This document shows, piece by piece, positions 49,176 through 57,142 of a stretch of 64,000 nt of DNA (position 1 is the stretch's first letter; the number at the start of each line of letters is the position of its first letter). This stretch comes from Yinghuangia sp045039925. GTDB lineage: Bacteria; Actinomycetota; Actinomycetes; Streptomycetales; Streptomycetaceae. Both the position numbers and the translations under genes were made by a program. The notes beneath the pieces were generated by a model that was not told where the DNA came from, ran no database searches, and saw only the letters and a program-made list of their open reading frames with translations. Location: positions 5,642,001 through 5,706,000 of the forward strand of contig CP108400.1 in the NCBI GenBank assembly GCA_045039925.1, read 5' to 3'.

Positions 49176-50242
49176 CCGAACCCCGCACCGCAGCCCCGGC
49201 CGGCGTGGCGCCCGGCGAGGTCACCGCGTGGCTGTCCGAGCGCGTGCCCTCGCTCGTGCCGCCGCTGGCCTTCACCCCGGTCGTGGGCGGGCACTCGAAC
49301 CTCACGTACGTCGTCGAGGACCGGGCGGGGACCCGGTGGGTGCTGCGCAGGCCCCCGCTGGGGCACGTCCTGGCGACCGCGCACGACATGGGGCGCGAGC
49401 ACCGCATCCTGGCCGCGCTCGGCGACGGCCGCACGCCGGTGCCGGTACCGCCGGTCGTGGGCCTGAGCCCCGACGACTCGGTCAACGGCGCGCCGTTCTA
49501 CGTCATGGAGTTCGTGGAGGGCGAGGTGCTGCGCAGCGCGGAGGCGGCCACGCGCGCCCTCGACGCCGCCGGGCGCCGCCGGGCGGGCGAGCAGCTCGCG
49601 GACACGCTCGCGGCCATCCATGCCGTCGACGTGGACGCCGTCGGGCTCGGCGACCTCGGCCGCCGCGAGGACTACATCGGGCGCCAACTGCGGCGCTGGC
49701 ACCGGCAGTGGGACGCGACGCGGTTGGACGGAGTACCGGAGATCGACGAGGTGCACGCGGCCCTCGTCGCGTCGGTGCCCGAGCAGCAGGGCGCCACGAT
49801 CGTGCACGGCGACTTCCGCCTCGACAACTGCATCATCGGTCCGGACGGCAGCGTGCAGGCGGTCCTGGACTGGGAGTTGTGCACCCTCGGCGACCCGCTC
49901 GCCGACGTCGGCACGACCCTCGTCTACTGGGTCGAACAGGGTGAGGCCGGCGACCTGCTGCCGTCCGACGGGACGGCCTCGGAGGGGTTCATCGACCGCG
50001 CGGCCTTCTGCGCGCGGTACGCCGAGGCCACCAGCCGGGACCTGGGCGGCATCGCGTGGTACGCCGCCTTCGCGTACTGGCGTCTGGCCTGCATCCTGGC
50101 CGGCGTCCTCGACCGCTACACCGCGGGTGCGATGGGTGACCAGGCGGGCGACGGCGGGGCGTCCCGGTTCAGCAGGGAGAAGCTCTCCGGTCTCGCGGCC
50201 AAGGCCCGGACCGTCCTCGAAGAAGGGAAGTTCGTGGCATGA
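49172..50242 (+). CDS. APH-like phosphotransferase (ACAD10/11-associated)
   Basis: 356 residues from GTG at 49172, which overlaps the ACAD stop (GTGA), with GGAGG upstream. Kinase-like features: 'FTPVVGGHSNLTYVVEDRAGTRWVLRRPP', 'YVMEFVEGEV', the catalytic 'ATIVHGDFRLDNCII' (HGDxxxxN) and 'VLDWELCTLGDPLADVGT' (DWE in the DFG position). In human ACAD10/11 this domain is fused to the dehydrogenase and phosphorylates 4-hydroxyacyl-CoA. Here it is separate but translationally coupled. That function is inferred from the family and the pairing. Confidence 0.9.
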   Translation: MTEPRTAAPAGVAPGEVTAWLSERVPSLVPPLAFTPVVGGHSNLTYVVEDRAGTRWVLRRPPLGHVLATAHDMGREHRILAALGDGRTPVPVPPVVGLSPDDSVNGAPFYVMEFVEGEVLRSAEAATRALDAAGRRRAGEQLADTLAAIHAVDVDAVGLGDLGRREDYIGRQLRRWHRQWDATRLDGVPEIDEVHAALVASVPEQQGATIVHGDFRLDNCIIGPDGSVQAVLDWELCTLGDPLADVGTTLVYWVEQGEAGDLLPSDGTASEGFIDRAAFCARYAEATSRDLGGIAWYAAFAYWRLACILAGVLDRYTAGAMGDQAGDGGASRFSREKLSGLAAKARTVLEEGKFVA

Positions 50243-51009
50243 CGGTCGACTTGACGGGCCAGCTGGCGGGCAAGGCGGCGTTGGTCACGGGGGCCAGCCG
50301 CGGCATCGGGCTCGGTATCGCGGCGGAACTCGCGGCGCGCGGCGCCAAGGTGTGCCTGACCGCCCGCAAGAAGGAGGACCTGGACGCGGCCGTCGAGGAA
50401 CTGGGCGGGCCGGACGTCGCGATCGCGGTGGCGGGCAAGGCGGACGACCCCGGGCACCGCGAGGAGGCCGTCGCGGCGGTGGTGGAGCGTTTCGGCTCGC
50501 TGGACATGCTGGTCAACAACGCCGGGATCAACCCGCACTTCGGCCCGCTGATCGAGGCGGACCTCGGGGCGGTGCGCAAGATCCTGGAGGTCAACCTCGT
50601 CTCGGCGCTGGGCTGGACGCAGGCGGCGTACGGCGCGTGGATGCGCGAGCACGGCGGCTCGGTGCTCAACGTCGCCTCGGTGGGCGGCATCGTCGCGGGG
50701 CCGTTCATCGGCGCGTACAACGTCAGCAAGGCGGCGCTGATCCACATGACGCGGCAGCTGGGTGCCGAACTCGGGCCCGGCGTGCGGGTGAACGCGGTCG
50801 CGCCCGCGGTGGTCAAGACGCGGTTCGCCGAGGCGCTGTACGAGGGGCGCGAGGACGAGGCGGCCGCCGCGTACCCGATGAAGCGGCTCGGGGTGCCGGA
50901 GGACGTCGCGAAGGCGGCGGCGTACCTGCTCTCGGACGACGCCGCGTGGATCACCGGGGAGACGCTGGTCGTGGACGGCGGGGTCTCGCTCGCGGGCGGA
51001 GTCGGCTGA
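50239..51009 (+). CDS. SDR family oxidoreductase, end of the acyl-CoA operon
   Basis: 256 residues from ATG at 50239, overlapping the phosphotransferase stop (ATGA). Classical SDR motifs: 'ALVTGASRGIGLGIAAELAARG', 'LVNNAGIN', Ser in 'VLNVASVGG', 'YNVSK', and 'SDDAAWITGETLVVDGG'. Cofactor may be NADP, judging from the Arg after the Gly motif ('LTARKKEDL'). Likely a 3-hydroxyacyl-CoA/ketoacyl reductase in the pathway encoded by this operon. The gene ends just before a strong terminator. Confidence 0.92.
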   Translation: MTVDLTGQLAGKAALVTGASRGIGLGIAAELAARGAKVCLTARKKEDLDAAVEELGGPDVAIAVAGKADDPGHREEAVAAVVERFGSLDMLVNNAGINPHFGPLIEADLGAVRKILEVNLVSALGWTQAAYGAWMREHGGSVLNVASVGGIVAGPFIGAYNVSKAALIHMTRQLGAELGPGVRVNAVAPAVVKTRFAEALYEGREDEAAAAYPMKRLGVPEDVAKAAAYLLSDDAAWITGETLVVDGGVSLAGGVG

Positions 51010-51030
51010 AAAACGCGCACCGGCGCAAAC

Positions 51031-51073
51031 TGCGGCGGCCCGGGTCGGCGGAATGCCGACCCGGGCCGCCGCA
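51031..51073 (+). terminator. 19-base-stem terminator closing the acyl-CoA operon
   Basis: Perfect inverted repeat of 19 bases around a five-base loop (GGAAT), 22 bases after the SDR stop. Confidence 0.88.
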
Positions 51074-51162
51074 CACGCGTCATGTTGCCGTCATCTGTTC
51101 CTAACACCTTGTGGATAGCCTGCGGTTCTCCGTGTACGGCGGGGAGCGGGAGCACCCGACCG

Positions 51163-51230
51163 CGGAACAGAGGCCGGTCGTGGGAAGGTCCGCCGGGGGG
51201 CGCCTTCCCATGACCCCCTCTCTGTTTCCG
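51163..51230 (+). other. long near-perfect hairpin in the leader region of the universal stress gene
   Basis: CGGAACAGAGGCCGGTCG... folds back on ...TGACCCCCTCTCTGTTTCCG with an inner perfect GGGAAGG / CCTTCCC stem, about 27 base pairs with small bulges and a 14-base loop. A pyrimidine-rich stretch (CTTCTTCAGCTTCTTCTTCG) follows immediately. The stretch 51074-51500 holds no supported gene. The hairpin could be an attenuator or an RNA-processing site. Confidence 0.5.
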
Positions 51231-51500
51231 CTTCTTCAGCTTCTTCTTCGTGCCGACGGTCGCGCGAAGGCCGCGCCGCCCGGTGCGAGCGCGCCGAAGC
51301 GTCGTCACCCGTCCGGACCATCCAGAGACCGCGCAGGCGGGCGCCTTCCTCCGGGGCGCCCGCCGACGCACGTCCGGGCGGGTGACAGCTGCGCCGCAAT
51401 TCTCAGAAAATGTGATGAATTTACGGGTTTTGCGGTACCAGCCCTCCCAGCCCTTCGGAGCAGCCGGACGGGCTTCCGCGGCACGCACCGGGAGGGCCCC

Positions 51501-51953
51501 ATGTCAGAGGACGAACCGCGCGGGGTCGTGGTCGGCGTCGACGGGTCGGACCCCGCCCGGCGGGCGCTCGACTGGGCGATGACCGAGGCCCAACTGCGCG
51601 GCCTGCCGCTGTACGTGGTCAGCGCCGCACCGCCGGCCGGCGCCTATGCCGCGATGGCCCCCGGCGCGGTCTACGTCGAGGACATGCACAACGCCCTCGA
51701 AGCGGTGCGCGGCGAGACCGACGCCCTCGTGGGCGACGTGAACCGGGAGCGCGACACCCCCTTCGACGGGGATCTGCACGTCCAGGTCTTCGCCGGCACG
51801 GCCACCGAGGTCCTGCTCGGCATGTCGGAGCGGCACGTGATGGTCGTGGTCGGATCGCGCGGCACGGGCGGCTTCTCGCGGCTGCTGCTCGGCTCGGTCA
51901 GCACGGCGGTGGTCCACCACGCCGCCTGCCCGGTGCTCGTCGTCCGCGAGTAG
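51501..51953 (+). CDS. universal stress protein family (UspA-type, ATP-binding)
   Basis: 150 residues from ATG at 51501 with GGGAGG five bases upstream. It begins 'EPRGVVVGVDGSDPARRALDWAMTEAQLRGLPLYVVSAA' and ends with the ATP-binding loop 'VVGSRGTGGFSRLLLGSVSTAVVHHAACPVLVV' (G-x2-G-x9-G-S). A cytoplasmic ATP-binding dimer involved in stress or dormancy responses is expected. The 430-base upstream region has a long hairpin and an AT-rich patch at 51401-51440 that may carry the promoter. Confidence 0.92.
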   Translation: MSEDEPRGVVVGVDGSDPARRALDWAMTEAQLRGLPLYVVSAAPPAGAYAAMAPGAVYVEDMHNALEAVRGETDALVGDVNRERDTPFDGDLHVQVFAGTATEVLLGMSERHVMVVVGSRGTGGFSRLLLGSVSTAVVHHAACPVLVVRE

Positions 51954-52020
51954 TCGCGCCCGCTGCCGGGAGCCGCGTTGCCAGGAGTCATGTGCCGGGC
52001 CGCCGTCGCGCCACCAGGCG

Positions 52021-53814
52021 TCACCGGCACAGCAGCGCGGCGTCGGCCCAGTCCGCGTGGTCGCCGCCGTTGCCGTCCTCCGCGTCCGTGACCCGTAGTT
52101 CGAGGGACTGGCGTCCGGTCAGGTCCGCCTGGAGGCGGCGCGCGGCATCCCCGCCGCGCAGCACGCCGGAGTCGGCGAGCAGCACGCCGTCCGCGTACAC
52201 CGCGAAGCGCACCGTGCCCCGGCCCTGCGTCTCGTCGTCGACGCCCACGGCCGCGGCGAAGGACGCGCACTGGCCGTCCAGGCGCACGACGATCGCGGAG
52301 TACGCGTGCACGCCCACCCCGTGGGCGTACGGGACCCCGGCGATGCGCATCCCCGTTCCGTCCCACCAGCCGGCCTCGCCGTTGCTGGCGGCGATCTCGG
52401 CGGGACCCCAGCCGTTCTCCTCGTCCTCCCAGAACAGGTCCTCGAGCCGGTACCAGTAGTGCTCCTCCGGCGGCGACGGCCCGACTGCGGGAGTGCCGGT
52501 GGCCCCGGGCGTCGGCGCGGTGGTCGCGGACGAGGAGGGCGCGCCCGTGGGGCGGCCGGTACGCGTGGACGAGGACGTCGTCGGCAGCGCGGGCGTGGGG
52601 ACGGTGAACGCCGGCCCGACCGGCATCGCCGGGAAGCCGGACCCGCTCACCGGAGCGGACGTGCCCCACGGCCGGGCCGACGCCGGCGCGGGGCGGTGCG
52701 TCGATCCCGATCCCGACCCCGTCCCTGGAGCCGGTGCGCCCGGCCGGTGCGCCCGCGTGTCGCTCGGCGAGGCCGATGCGCCGGCGGGCGGCTCGGCCGC
52801 CGGGCCCGGTGGCATCAATGCCGCGAGGTAGACCGCGCCGCCCGCGAGCGCCAGTCCCGCACCCGCGACCGCGCCCACCGACGTCACGCCGCCCAGCGTG
52901 ACGCCGAATCCCCCCGCCCCCGCTCCGCCGACGGCTCCCGCCGCACCGGCGAGGCCCGAGCCCACGCCGGTGCCCAGCCCCGCTCCCGCGAGGGTGCCGC
53001 TCGGCAGAACCGCCCAAGCGGTGCCGCCGAGCAGCGCCGGCACCACCAGTGCGCGCATGCAGAGCCCGACATCGTCGAGTTCGCTGCGCAGGTCCCGGCA
53101 GTGACCGCAGCCCGACAGGTGGCGGCGCATGTCGCGGCGCGCGCGGGCGCCCAGCGCGCCGTCGAGGAACGCGCCCATGCGCTCCAGGTGCACGCGGCAC
53201 TCGGCCGCCGTGGCGCTGCTGTTCACGTGCGCCTGAAGGAACGCCCGGCGCAGTCCGGCGCGGGCACGTACCGCGAGTGCGGCGACGGCGTTCGGCGACA
53301 CCCCGAGCAGCGGGGCTATGCGGGCCGGCGGATCGCCCTCGATCGCGGTGTGCCACAGCACGACCTGCCACCTCTCGGGCAGCGTCGCGTACGCGCGCCG
53401 CACCAGCGCGCGGTCCATGCCGCGCGCGACCGGCTCCCAGGGGGTGCCCGGCTCGGTCAGGTCCCGCGCGTGCTCGTCGAGCGGCACGATGCGGCGCCCC
53501 GAGCGCGACCAGTCGACCGCGAGGCGGCGCAGCGTCGTGAGCAGGTAGGCGCGGACCGCCTCCTGCGGACCGCCGCCCGCCCGCAGGACCTCCAGCACGC
53601 GCGTGAACACCTCGCCGGTCAGGTCCTCCGCGGTGTCGCGGTCGCGGGCGCAGCGGTGCGCGGCACGGCGTACGGCGTCGACGTGCCGGGCGTACAGCAG
53701 CCCATACGCCTCCCGGTCGCCGGCGCGCGTGCGTACCACCAGTTCCGCGTCGGGCGGCTCGGTCTCGGCGGGGTCCGGCGCCCCGGACTCCCGCTCGTCG
53801 GGCAGGTCGTTCAT
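52021..53814 (-). CDS. sigma-70/ECF factor fused to zinc-finger anti-sigma region, membrane segment and NPCBM domain
   Basis: 597 residues from ATG at 53814. Sigma region 2 lies about 25-105 ('DREAYGLLYARHVDAVRRAAHRCARDRDTAEDLTGEVFTRVLE'), and region 4 about 135-190 ('LPERWQVVLWHTAIEGDPPARIAPLLGVSPNAVAALAVRARAGLRRAF'). An anti-sigma type zinc motif follows (Cys206, His232-x3-Cys236-x2-Cys239, 'HLSGCGHC'). The Gly/Ala hydrophobic region about 255-340 contains at least one membrane segment. A Pro/Ser/Thr-rich linker leads to a C-terminal NPCBM-like beta-sandwich (about 455-597, ending 'SLELRVTDAEDGNGGDHADWADAALLCR'). A carbohydrate sensor outside and a sigma factor inside would be joined in one chain. 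Confidence 0.82.
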   Translation of the reverse strand: MNDLPDERESGAPDPAETEPPDAELVVRTRAGDREAYGLLYARHVDAVRRAAHRCARDRDTAEDLTGEVFTRVLEVLRAGGGPQEAVRAYLLTTLRRLAVDWSRSGRRIVPLDEHARDLTEPGTPWEPVARGMDRALVRRAYATLPERWQVVLWHTAIEGDPPARIAPLLGVSPNAVAALAVRARAGLRRAFLQAHVNSSATAAECRVHLERMGAFLDGALGARARRDMRRHLSGCGHCRDLRSELDDVGLCMRALVVPALLGGTAWAVLPSGTLAGAGLGTGVGSGLAGAAGAVGGAGAGGFGVTLGGVTSVGAVAGAGLALAGGAVYLAALMPPGPAAEPPAGASASPSDTRAHRPGAPAPGTGSGSGSTHRPAPASARPWGTSAPVSGSGFPAMPVGPAFTVPTPALPTTSSSTRTGRPTGAPSSSATTAPTPGATGTPAVGPSPPEEHYWYRLEDLFWEDEENGWGPAEIAASNGEAGWWDGTGMRIAGVPYAHGVGVHAYSAIVVRLDGQCASFAAAVGVDDETQGRGTVRFAVYADGVLLADSGVLRGGDAARRLQADLTGRQSLELRVTDAEDGNGGDHADWADAALLCR

Positions 53815-53856
53815 ACGAACATGATCATGCCCGGCGGGTGCCCGGGGCCGACGGGA

Positions 53857-54651
53857 TCACGCCACCCACAGCCCGCCCCGGCGGCCGGTGCCCTCGATCG
53901 GCAGGGGTTCGACGCGCACCACCGAGGGGCGCAGCGTGGGCACCGCATGCCTGCCGGTCGCGGCGAGCACCGGGTCGTAGGGCGCCAGTTCGGCCAGCCG
54001 GAGGAGCGACGGCAGCACGTCGTGGCGCGTCGTGGCCACCGCGAGGCGCCCGTCTCCCAGGAGGTGCGCGGGTGCGCCGAAGATCTCCATGACGTGCTGG
54101 GCGACGAGCAGGGTCAGGCGCAGCCGCTCGTGCAGGGGGTACGCCCCGATCTGCGGCTCGACCGCGACCACGGCCGGGCGCTCGTGGGGCGCCAGCGAGG
54201 TGTCCGCCGCCGTGCGCATCAGATGGCGGCGCAGCAGGACCTCGGTGGGCAGTTCGGACACCGGGTCGTAGCCCTCGACGACGGGGCTGCGGGCGTGCCG
54301 GGCGGCGGCGTACCCGGACACCACCGAGTCGGACGCGCCGCGGCCCACGGCGGTCAGGAAGAGCAGGTCCAGGTCGGACAGGGCGGCCAGCAGGGGGATG
54401 TCCGCGTCGGCCCGGTCGCGTGCCAGTTGCTCGCACGCGCCGCGGATCCTGCCGGGCCGGAAGAACGCCGCCACGGCCGCCTCGGCGCCGGGGGTCAGCC
54501 ACACCGCGTACCCGGGCCAGCCGGCCGCATAACTGCGTCGGCGCCACTCGGCGAGCAGCCAGGCCAGGTGCCGGTCCGTCGCGCACAGCGGCTCGTCGGC
54601 GGAGACATAGGGATTGTCGCGGCGGGCGTTCTGAGGGTTCGTCATACCCAT
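53857..54651 (-). CDS. GGDEF-like protein without the catalytic signature
   Basis: 264 residues from ATG at 54651; ATGs at 54645 and 54687 are also possible, and no good ribosome site is present. Residues 'DPVSELPTEVLLRRHLMRTA' match the DPLTGLPNRxxL start of diguanylate cyclase domains, but no GGDEF active-site motif follows ('HLLGDGRLAVATTRHDVLPSL' is the nearest). The N-terminal half is helical. It may bind nucleotide or have only regulatory function. A Crp-like site lies 50 bases upstream on the same strand. Confidence 0.6.
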   Translation of the reverse strand: MGMTNPQNARRDNPYVSADEPLCATDRHLAWLLAEWRRRSYAAGWPGYAVWLTPGAEAAVAAFFRPGRIRGACEQLARDRADADIPLLAALSDLDLLFLTAVGRGASDSVVSGYAAARHARSPVVEGYDPVSELPTEVLLRRHLMRTAADTSLAPHERPAVVAVEPQIGAYPLHERLRLTLLVAQHVMEIFGAPAHLLGDGRLAVATTRHDVLPSLLRLAELAPYDPVLAATGRHAVPTLRPSVVRVEPLPIEGTGRRGGLWVA

Positions 54652-54701
54652 GGAGAGTGGGTCGACCGGGAATCGTGACGCGGGCATCGCGGTGACGTGA
54701 T

Positions 54702-54715
54702 GTGATCTACGTCAC
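54702..54715 (-). promoter_or_regulatory. Crp-like binding site
   Basis: GTGATCTACGTCAC fits the actinomycete Crp consensus GTG-N6-GNCAC exactly. The wider sequence TGTGATCTACGTCAC also matches 9 of 10 core positions of the E. coli CRP box TGTGA-N6-TCACA. A seven-base dyad (GTGACGT / ACGTCAC, 54692-54715) overlaps it. It lies within the last bases of the LysR gene and upstream of the GGDEF-like gene. Confidence 0.55.
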
Positions 54716-55648
54716 TTTCAAGGGACGCCGGCCGCGGACGAACCAGTCCCGGCACACGGCGGCGAAGGCGGCGGCCCGGCGGGTCGGCCGGATGCCGCGC
54801 GCCTGCGCGAGCATCAGCGGCAGGGGCGGCAGGTCGTCGGTCAGCTCCAGCGCCACCACGCGGCCGCCGTCGTACGTGGTGTCGGTGGCCGGGCGCTGGT
54901 TGAGGATCGCGAAGCCCTGCCCGGCGGCGACGAGGGCGCGCACCAGCTCGGGGCTGCGGCTGCGGAACCGCACGCGCGGGCTGATCCCGGCGCGGCGGGC
55001 CAGCACCGCGAAGTAGTCGCGGTTGTGCGGCAGGTCGAGCAGGACCATCGGTTCGGCGTCGAACGCGCGCAGCGACACCGACTTCTCGCCGGCCAGCGGA
55101 TGCCCCGGCGGCACGATGACGTGCGGGGGTATGCGGGCGAGCAGTTCGCCGTCCAGGGCCTCGCCGCCCCCGTTGCCGTTGGTGCTGTTGCCGAGGTCGT
55201 ACATGAGCGCGAGCTCGCAGCCGCCTTCGAGCAGGGTCTCGCGCAGGCCGTCGTCCTCGCCCTCGGTCATGCGCACCTCGACCTCGGGATGGCGCTCGGC
55301 GAACTCGGCGAGCAGCGGCGGCAGGTAGAACGGCGCGATGGTGTCGGCGCAGCCGAGCGTCAGCACGCCGCGCAGCGCCCCGCCGAACGCCTTGGCGGTG
55401 GCGGCCATCTCGTCGGCATGCCCGAGCAGCCCGCGCGCCTCCGCGAGGAACCGTTCCCCCGACGTGGTCAGGGACAGCCCCTTCGCGTGGTGGCGTACCA
55501 GCAGCTGGACGCCGAACTCCCGCTCCAGGTGCGCGATCGCGGCCGAGATGGCCGACTGCGACACCATCAGTTCGCGGGAGGCCCCGGTCATGCTGCGATG
55601 CCTCGCGGCGGCCACGAAGTAGCGCAGTTGGACCAGGGTGAAGTTCAT
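54707..55648 (-). CDS. LysR family transcriptional regulator
   Basis: 313 residues from ATG at 55648. The helix-turn-helix is 'FTLVQLRYFVAAARHRSMTGASRELMVSQSAISAAIAHLEREFG', and the effector domain includes 'GVLTLGCADTIAPFYLPPLLAEFAERHPEVEV' and 'PHVIVPPGHPLAG'. The overall length and the 'HHAKGLSLTTSGERFL' linker are typical. It has no divergent partner gene nearby, so its target is unknown. The Crp-like site lies over its last codons. Confidence 0.9.
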   Translation of the reverse strand: MNFTLVQLRYFVAAARHRSMTGASRELMVSQSAISAAIAHLEREFGVQLLVRHHAKGLSLTTSGERFLAEARGLLGHADEMAATAKAFGGALRGVLTLGCADTIAPFYLPPLLAEFAERHPEVEVRMTEGEDDGLRETLLEGGCELALMYDLGNSTNGNGGGEALDGELLARIPPHVIVPPGHPLAGEKSVSLRAFDAEPMVLLDLPHNRDYFAVLARRAGISPRVRFRSRSPELVRALVAAGQGFAILNQRPATDTTYDGGRVVALELTDDLPPLPLMLAQARGIRPTRRAAAFAAVCRDWFVRGRRPLKVT

Positions 55649-55708
55649 GCGGAAGGCCGCTCTGCGTGGGGCTTCCCGGGTACGGACTCCATGCCGACGA
55701 TGCTAAGT

Positions 55709-55753
55709 CGGGGCCGCGCCGGCCGCCTGCGGAAGACGGCCGGCGCGGCCCCG
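55709..55753 (-). terminator. 17-base-stem terminator of the TetR gene
   Basis: Perfect stem at 55709-55725 and 55737-55753 with an 11-base loop, about 145 bases after the TetR stop and before the LysR start. Between them (55754-55898) lies a GGTGTGACCGGTCGGTG-like repeated stretch with no gene. Confidence 0.75.
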
Positions 55754-55898
55754 TGCCTGACTGGTCAGGCGTGACCGGCCGGTGTGACCGGTCGGTGCGG
55801 GCCGGGGCAGGTGGGGCTGGTTCAGGAGTGGTTCGTGTGCTGGGCCGGCCGCGGGAGGAGCGGCTCGGCCCGCCGGCGGTGCGCCGGCCGGGGCCGCG

Positions 55899-56687
55899 TC
55901 AGCGCGGCCCGCCGCGCAGGAACAGCGTGTCGAGCTCATCCTGGGTGAAGGGCTTGCCCGGCAGCGGTGACGGCCGGTCCGCCCGCAGGCCGTCGAGGAC
56001 GACCTCCAGGTAGCGGGCGGCGACCGTGAGCCGCTGCGCCTTCGGCAGCCCGGGCGGCGGCAGCAGGCAGGACAGCAGCAGCGAGATGTCGGCGTCCGAC
56101 ACGTCCTCGCGCAGGTAGCCCTCGTCCTTCGCCCGGTCGACCAGGAGGCAGACCGCCTCGTTCAGGGCCGCGCGCCCGGCGCGCATCTCCTCGGTCACCG
56201 GGACCCGCCCGCTGAGCGCCGGGAAGAGGCGCCCCGCGCCGGAGGCGACCGCGCGCCGCAGGTAGCGGTTGAGGGCGGACCACGGGTCCGGCTCCTCGGC
56301 CAGCGCGGCCACGGCCTCGCCGGTCAGCCGCGCGGTCTCGGTGATCATGATGCGCTGGACCAGCGACTCCTTGCCGGAGAACCGCCGGTAGATGGTGCCG
56401 ACGCCGACGCCCGCGCGGCGGGCTATCTCCTCCATCGGTGCGTCGTAGCCGAGTTCGCCGAACACCTCGCGCGCGGCGCGCAGCACCTGTTCGAGGTTGC
56501 GGCGCGCGTCGGTGCGCAACTGTGTGGTGGATTCCGGATCGGCGGTGCCCGGCGGCGCGGCGATCGCGGTCCGCCCGCGCTGCGGTCGGCGGGCCGAGGG
56601 GATCACGGCGGCATGCGCTCCCGCCGACCTCCCCACGGTGTCCCGATCCCGTGCCAAATCGTTGGTATATGTACGCGAAGCGCCCAT
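55899..56687 (-). CDS. TetR family transcriptional regulator
   Basis: 262 residues from ATG at 56687 with GGGGGAAG upstream. About 60 unstructured residues precede the helix-turn-helix 'APMEEIARRAGVGVGTIYRRFSGKESLVQRIM'. The C-terminal ligand domain resembles the TetR_C_33-like group ('SALNRYLRRAVASGAGRLFPALSGRVPVTEEM'). It is a single gene with its own terminator. The target is unknown. The 455-base region upstream (56688-57142) has no gene and separates it from the PP2C gene. Confidence 0.9.
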   Translation of the reverse strand: MGASRTYTNDLARDRDTVGRSAGAHAAVIPSARRPQRGRTAIAAPPGTADPESTTQLRTDARRNLEQVLRAAREVFGELGYDAPMEEIARRAGVGVGTIYRRFSGKESLVQRIMITETARLTGEAVAALAEEPDPWSALNRYLRRAVASGAGRLFPALSGRVPVTEEMRAGRAALNEAVCLLVDRAKDEGYLREDVSDADISLLLSCLLPPPGLPKAQRLTVAARYLEVVLDGLRADRPSPLPGKPFTQDELDTLFLRGGPR

Positions 56688-57142
56688 TTGCTTCCCCCGA
56701 AGGCAAGTGTTCGTGTCCCAGCCCGGACCGCTCAGTCATTGCCAGTTCGCCGAGCGTACCCGACCGCATCTCGCGCCAGAAGCGGAATCCGACGTAACGG
56801 TTGTGGAGAAACCGTGCGGTGTTGACGCTGAGTCAGCGATGCCATGGTCACGGCGCCCGCGCGCGACACTGCGTCGACATACACCCGCCGGGCTCCCGGC
56901 CGGTCCGAGCGGCGTGTGACCGGGGTCACGCACCAGGCCCGTACCGGCGCTCCGGCCGCACTTCGGCCGCACTCCGGCCCTCGCGGACAATGCGGGCACG
57001 AGGCCGAAGAGTCCCCCGAACGGGGGGTCGGGCACGGCGTCGCGATTCCCCTGTGGCCGAGTTTCGCCCACACTGGTGATGTCACTAGAGGTAAACCTCA
57101 CGGCACATAGTGTGAATTACTCATCCATCAGGAAGCAGGCGG
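56688..57142. promoter_or_regulatory. divergent intergenic region of TetR and the PP2C regulator
   Basis: 455 bases without a gene. It contains GAGGT-aa-ACCTC (57088-57099) and CACA-tag-TGTG (57105-57115) dyads just before the PP2C gene, and a GC-rich stretch with CCGCACTTCGGCCGCACTCCGG direct repeats near 56957. Promoters are expected at both ends but hexamers are not clear. Confidence 0.4.

Noticed and set aside
51091..51399. 102-codon minus-strand open frame with Glu-rich stretch
   Set aside because: The acidic run comes from reading the CTTCTTC tract in another frame; no ribosome site or conserved-looking sequence.
51074..51500. Possible c-di-AMP (ydaO-type) riboswitch in the universal stress gene leader
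   Set aside because: The region forms one long hairpin, but I could not match the conserved junction sequences of that class.
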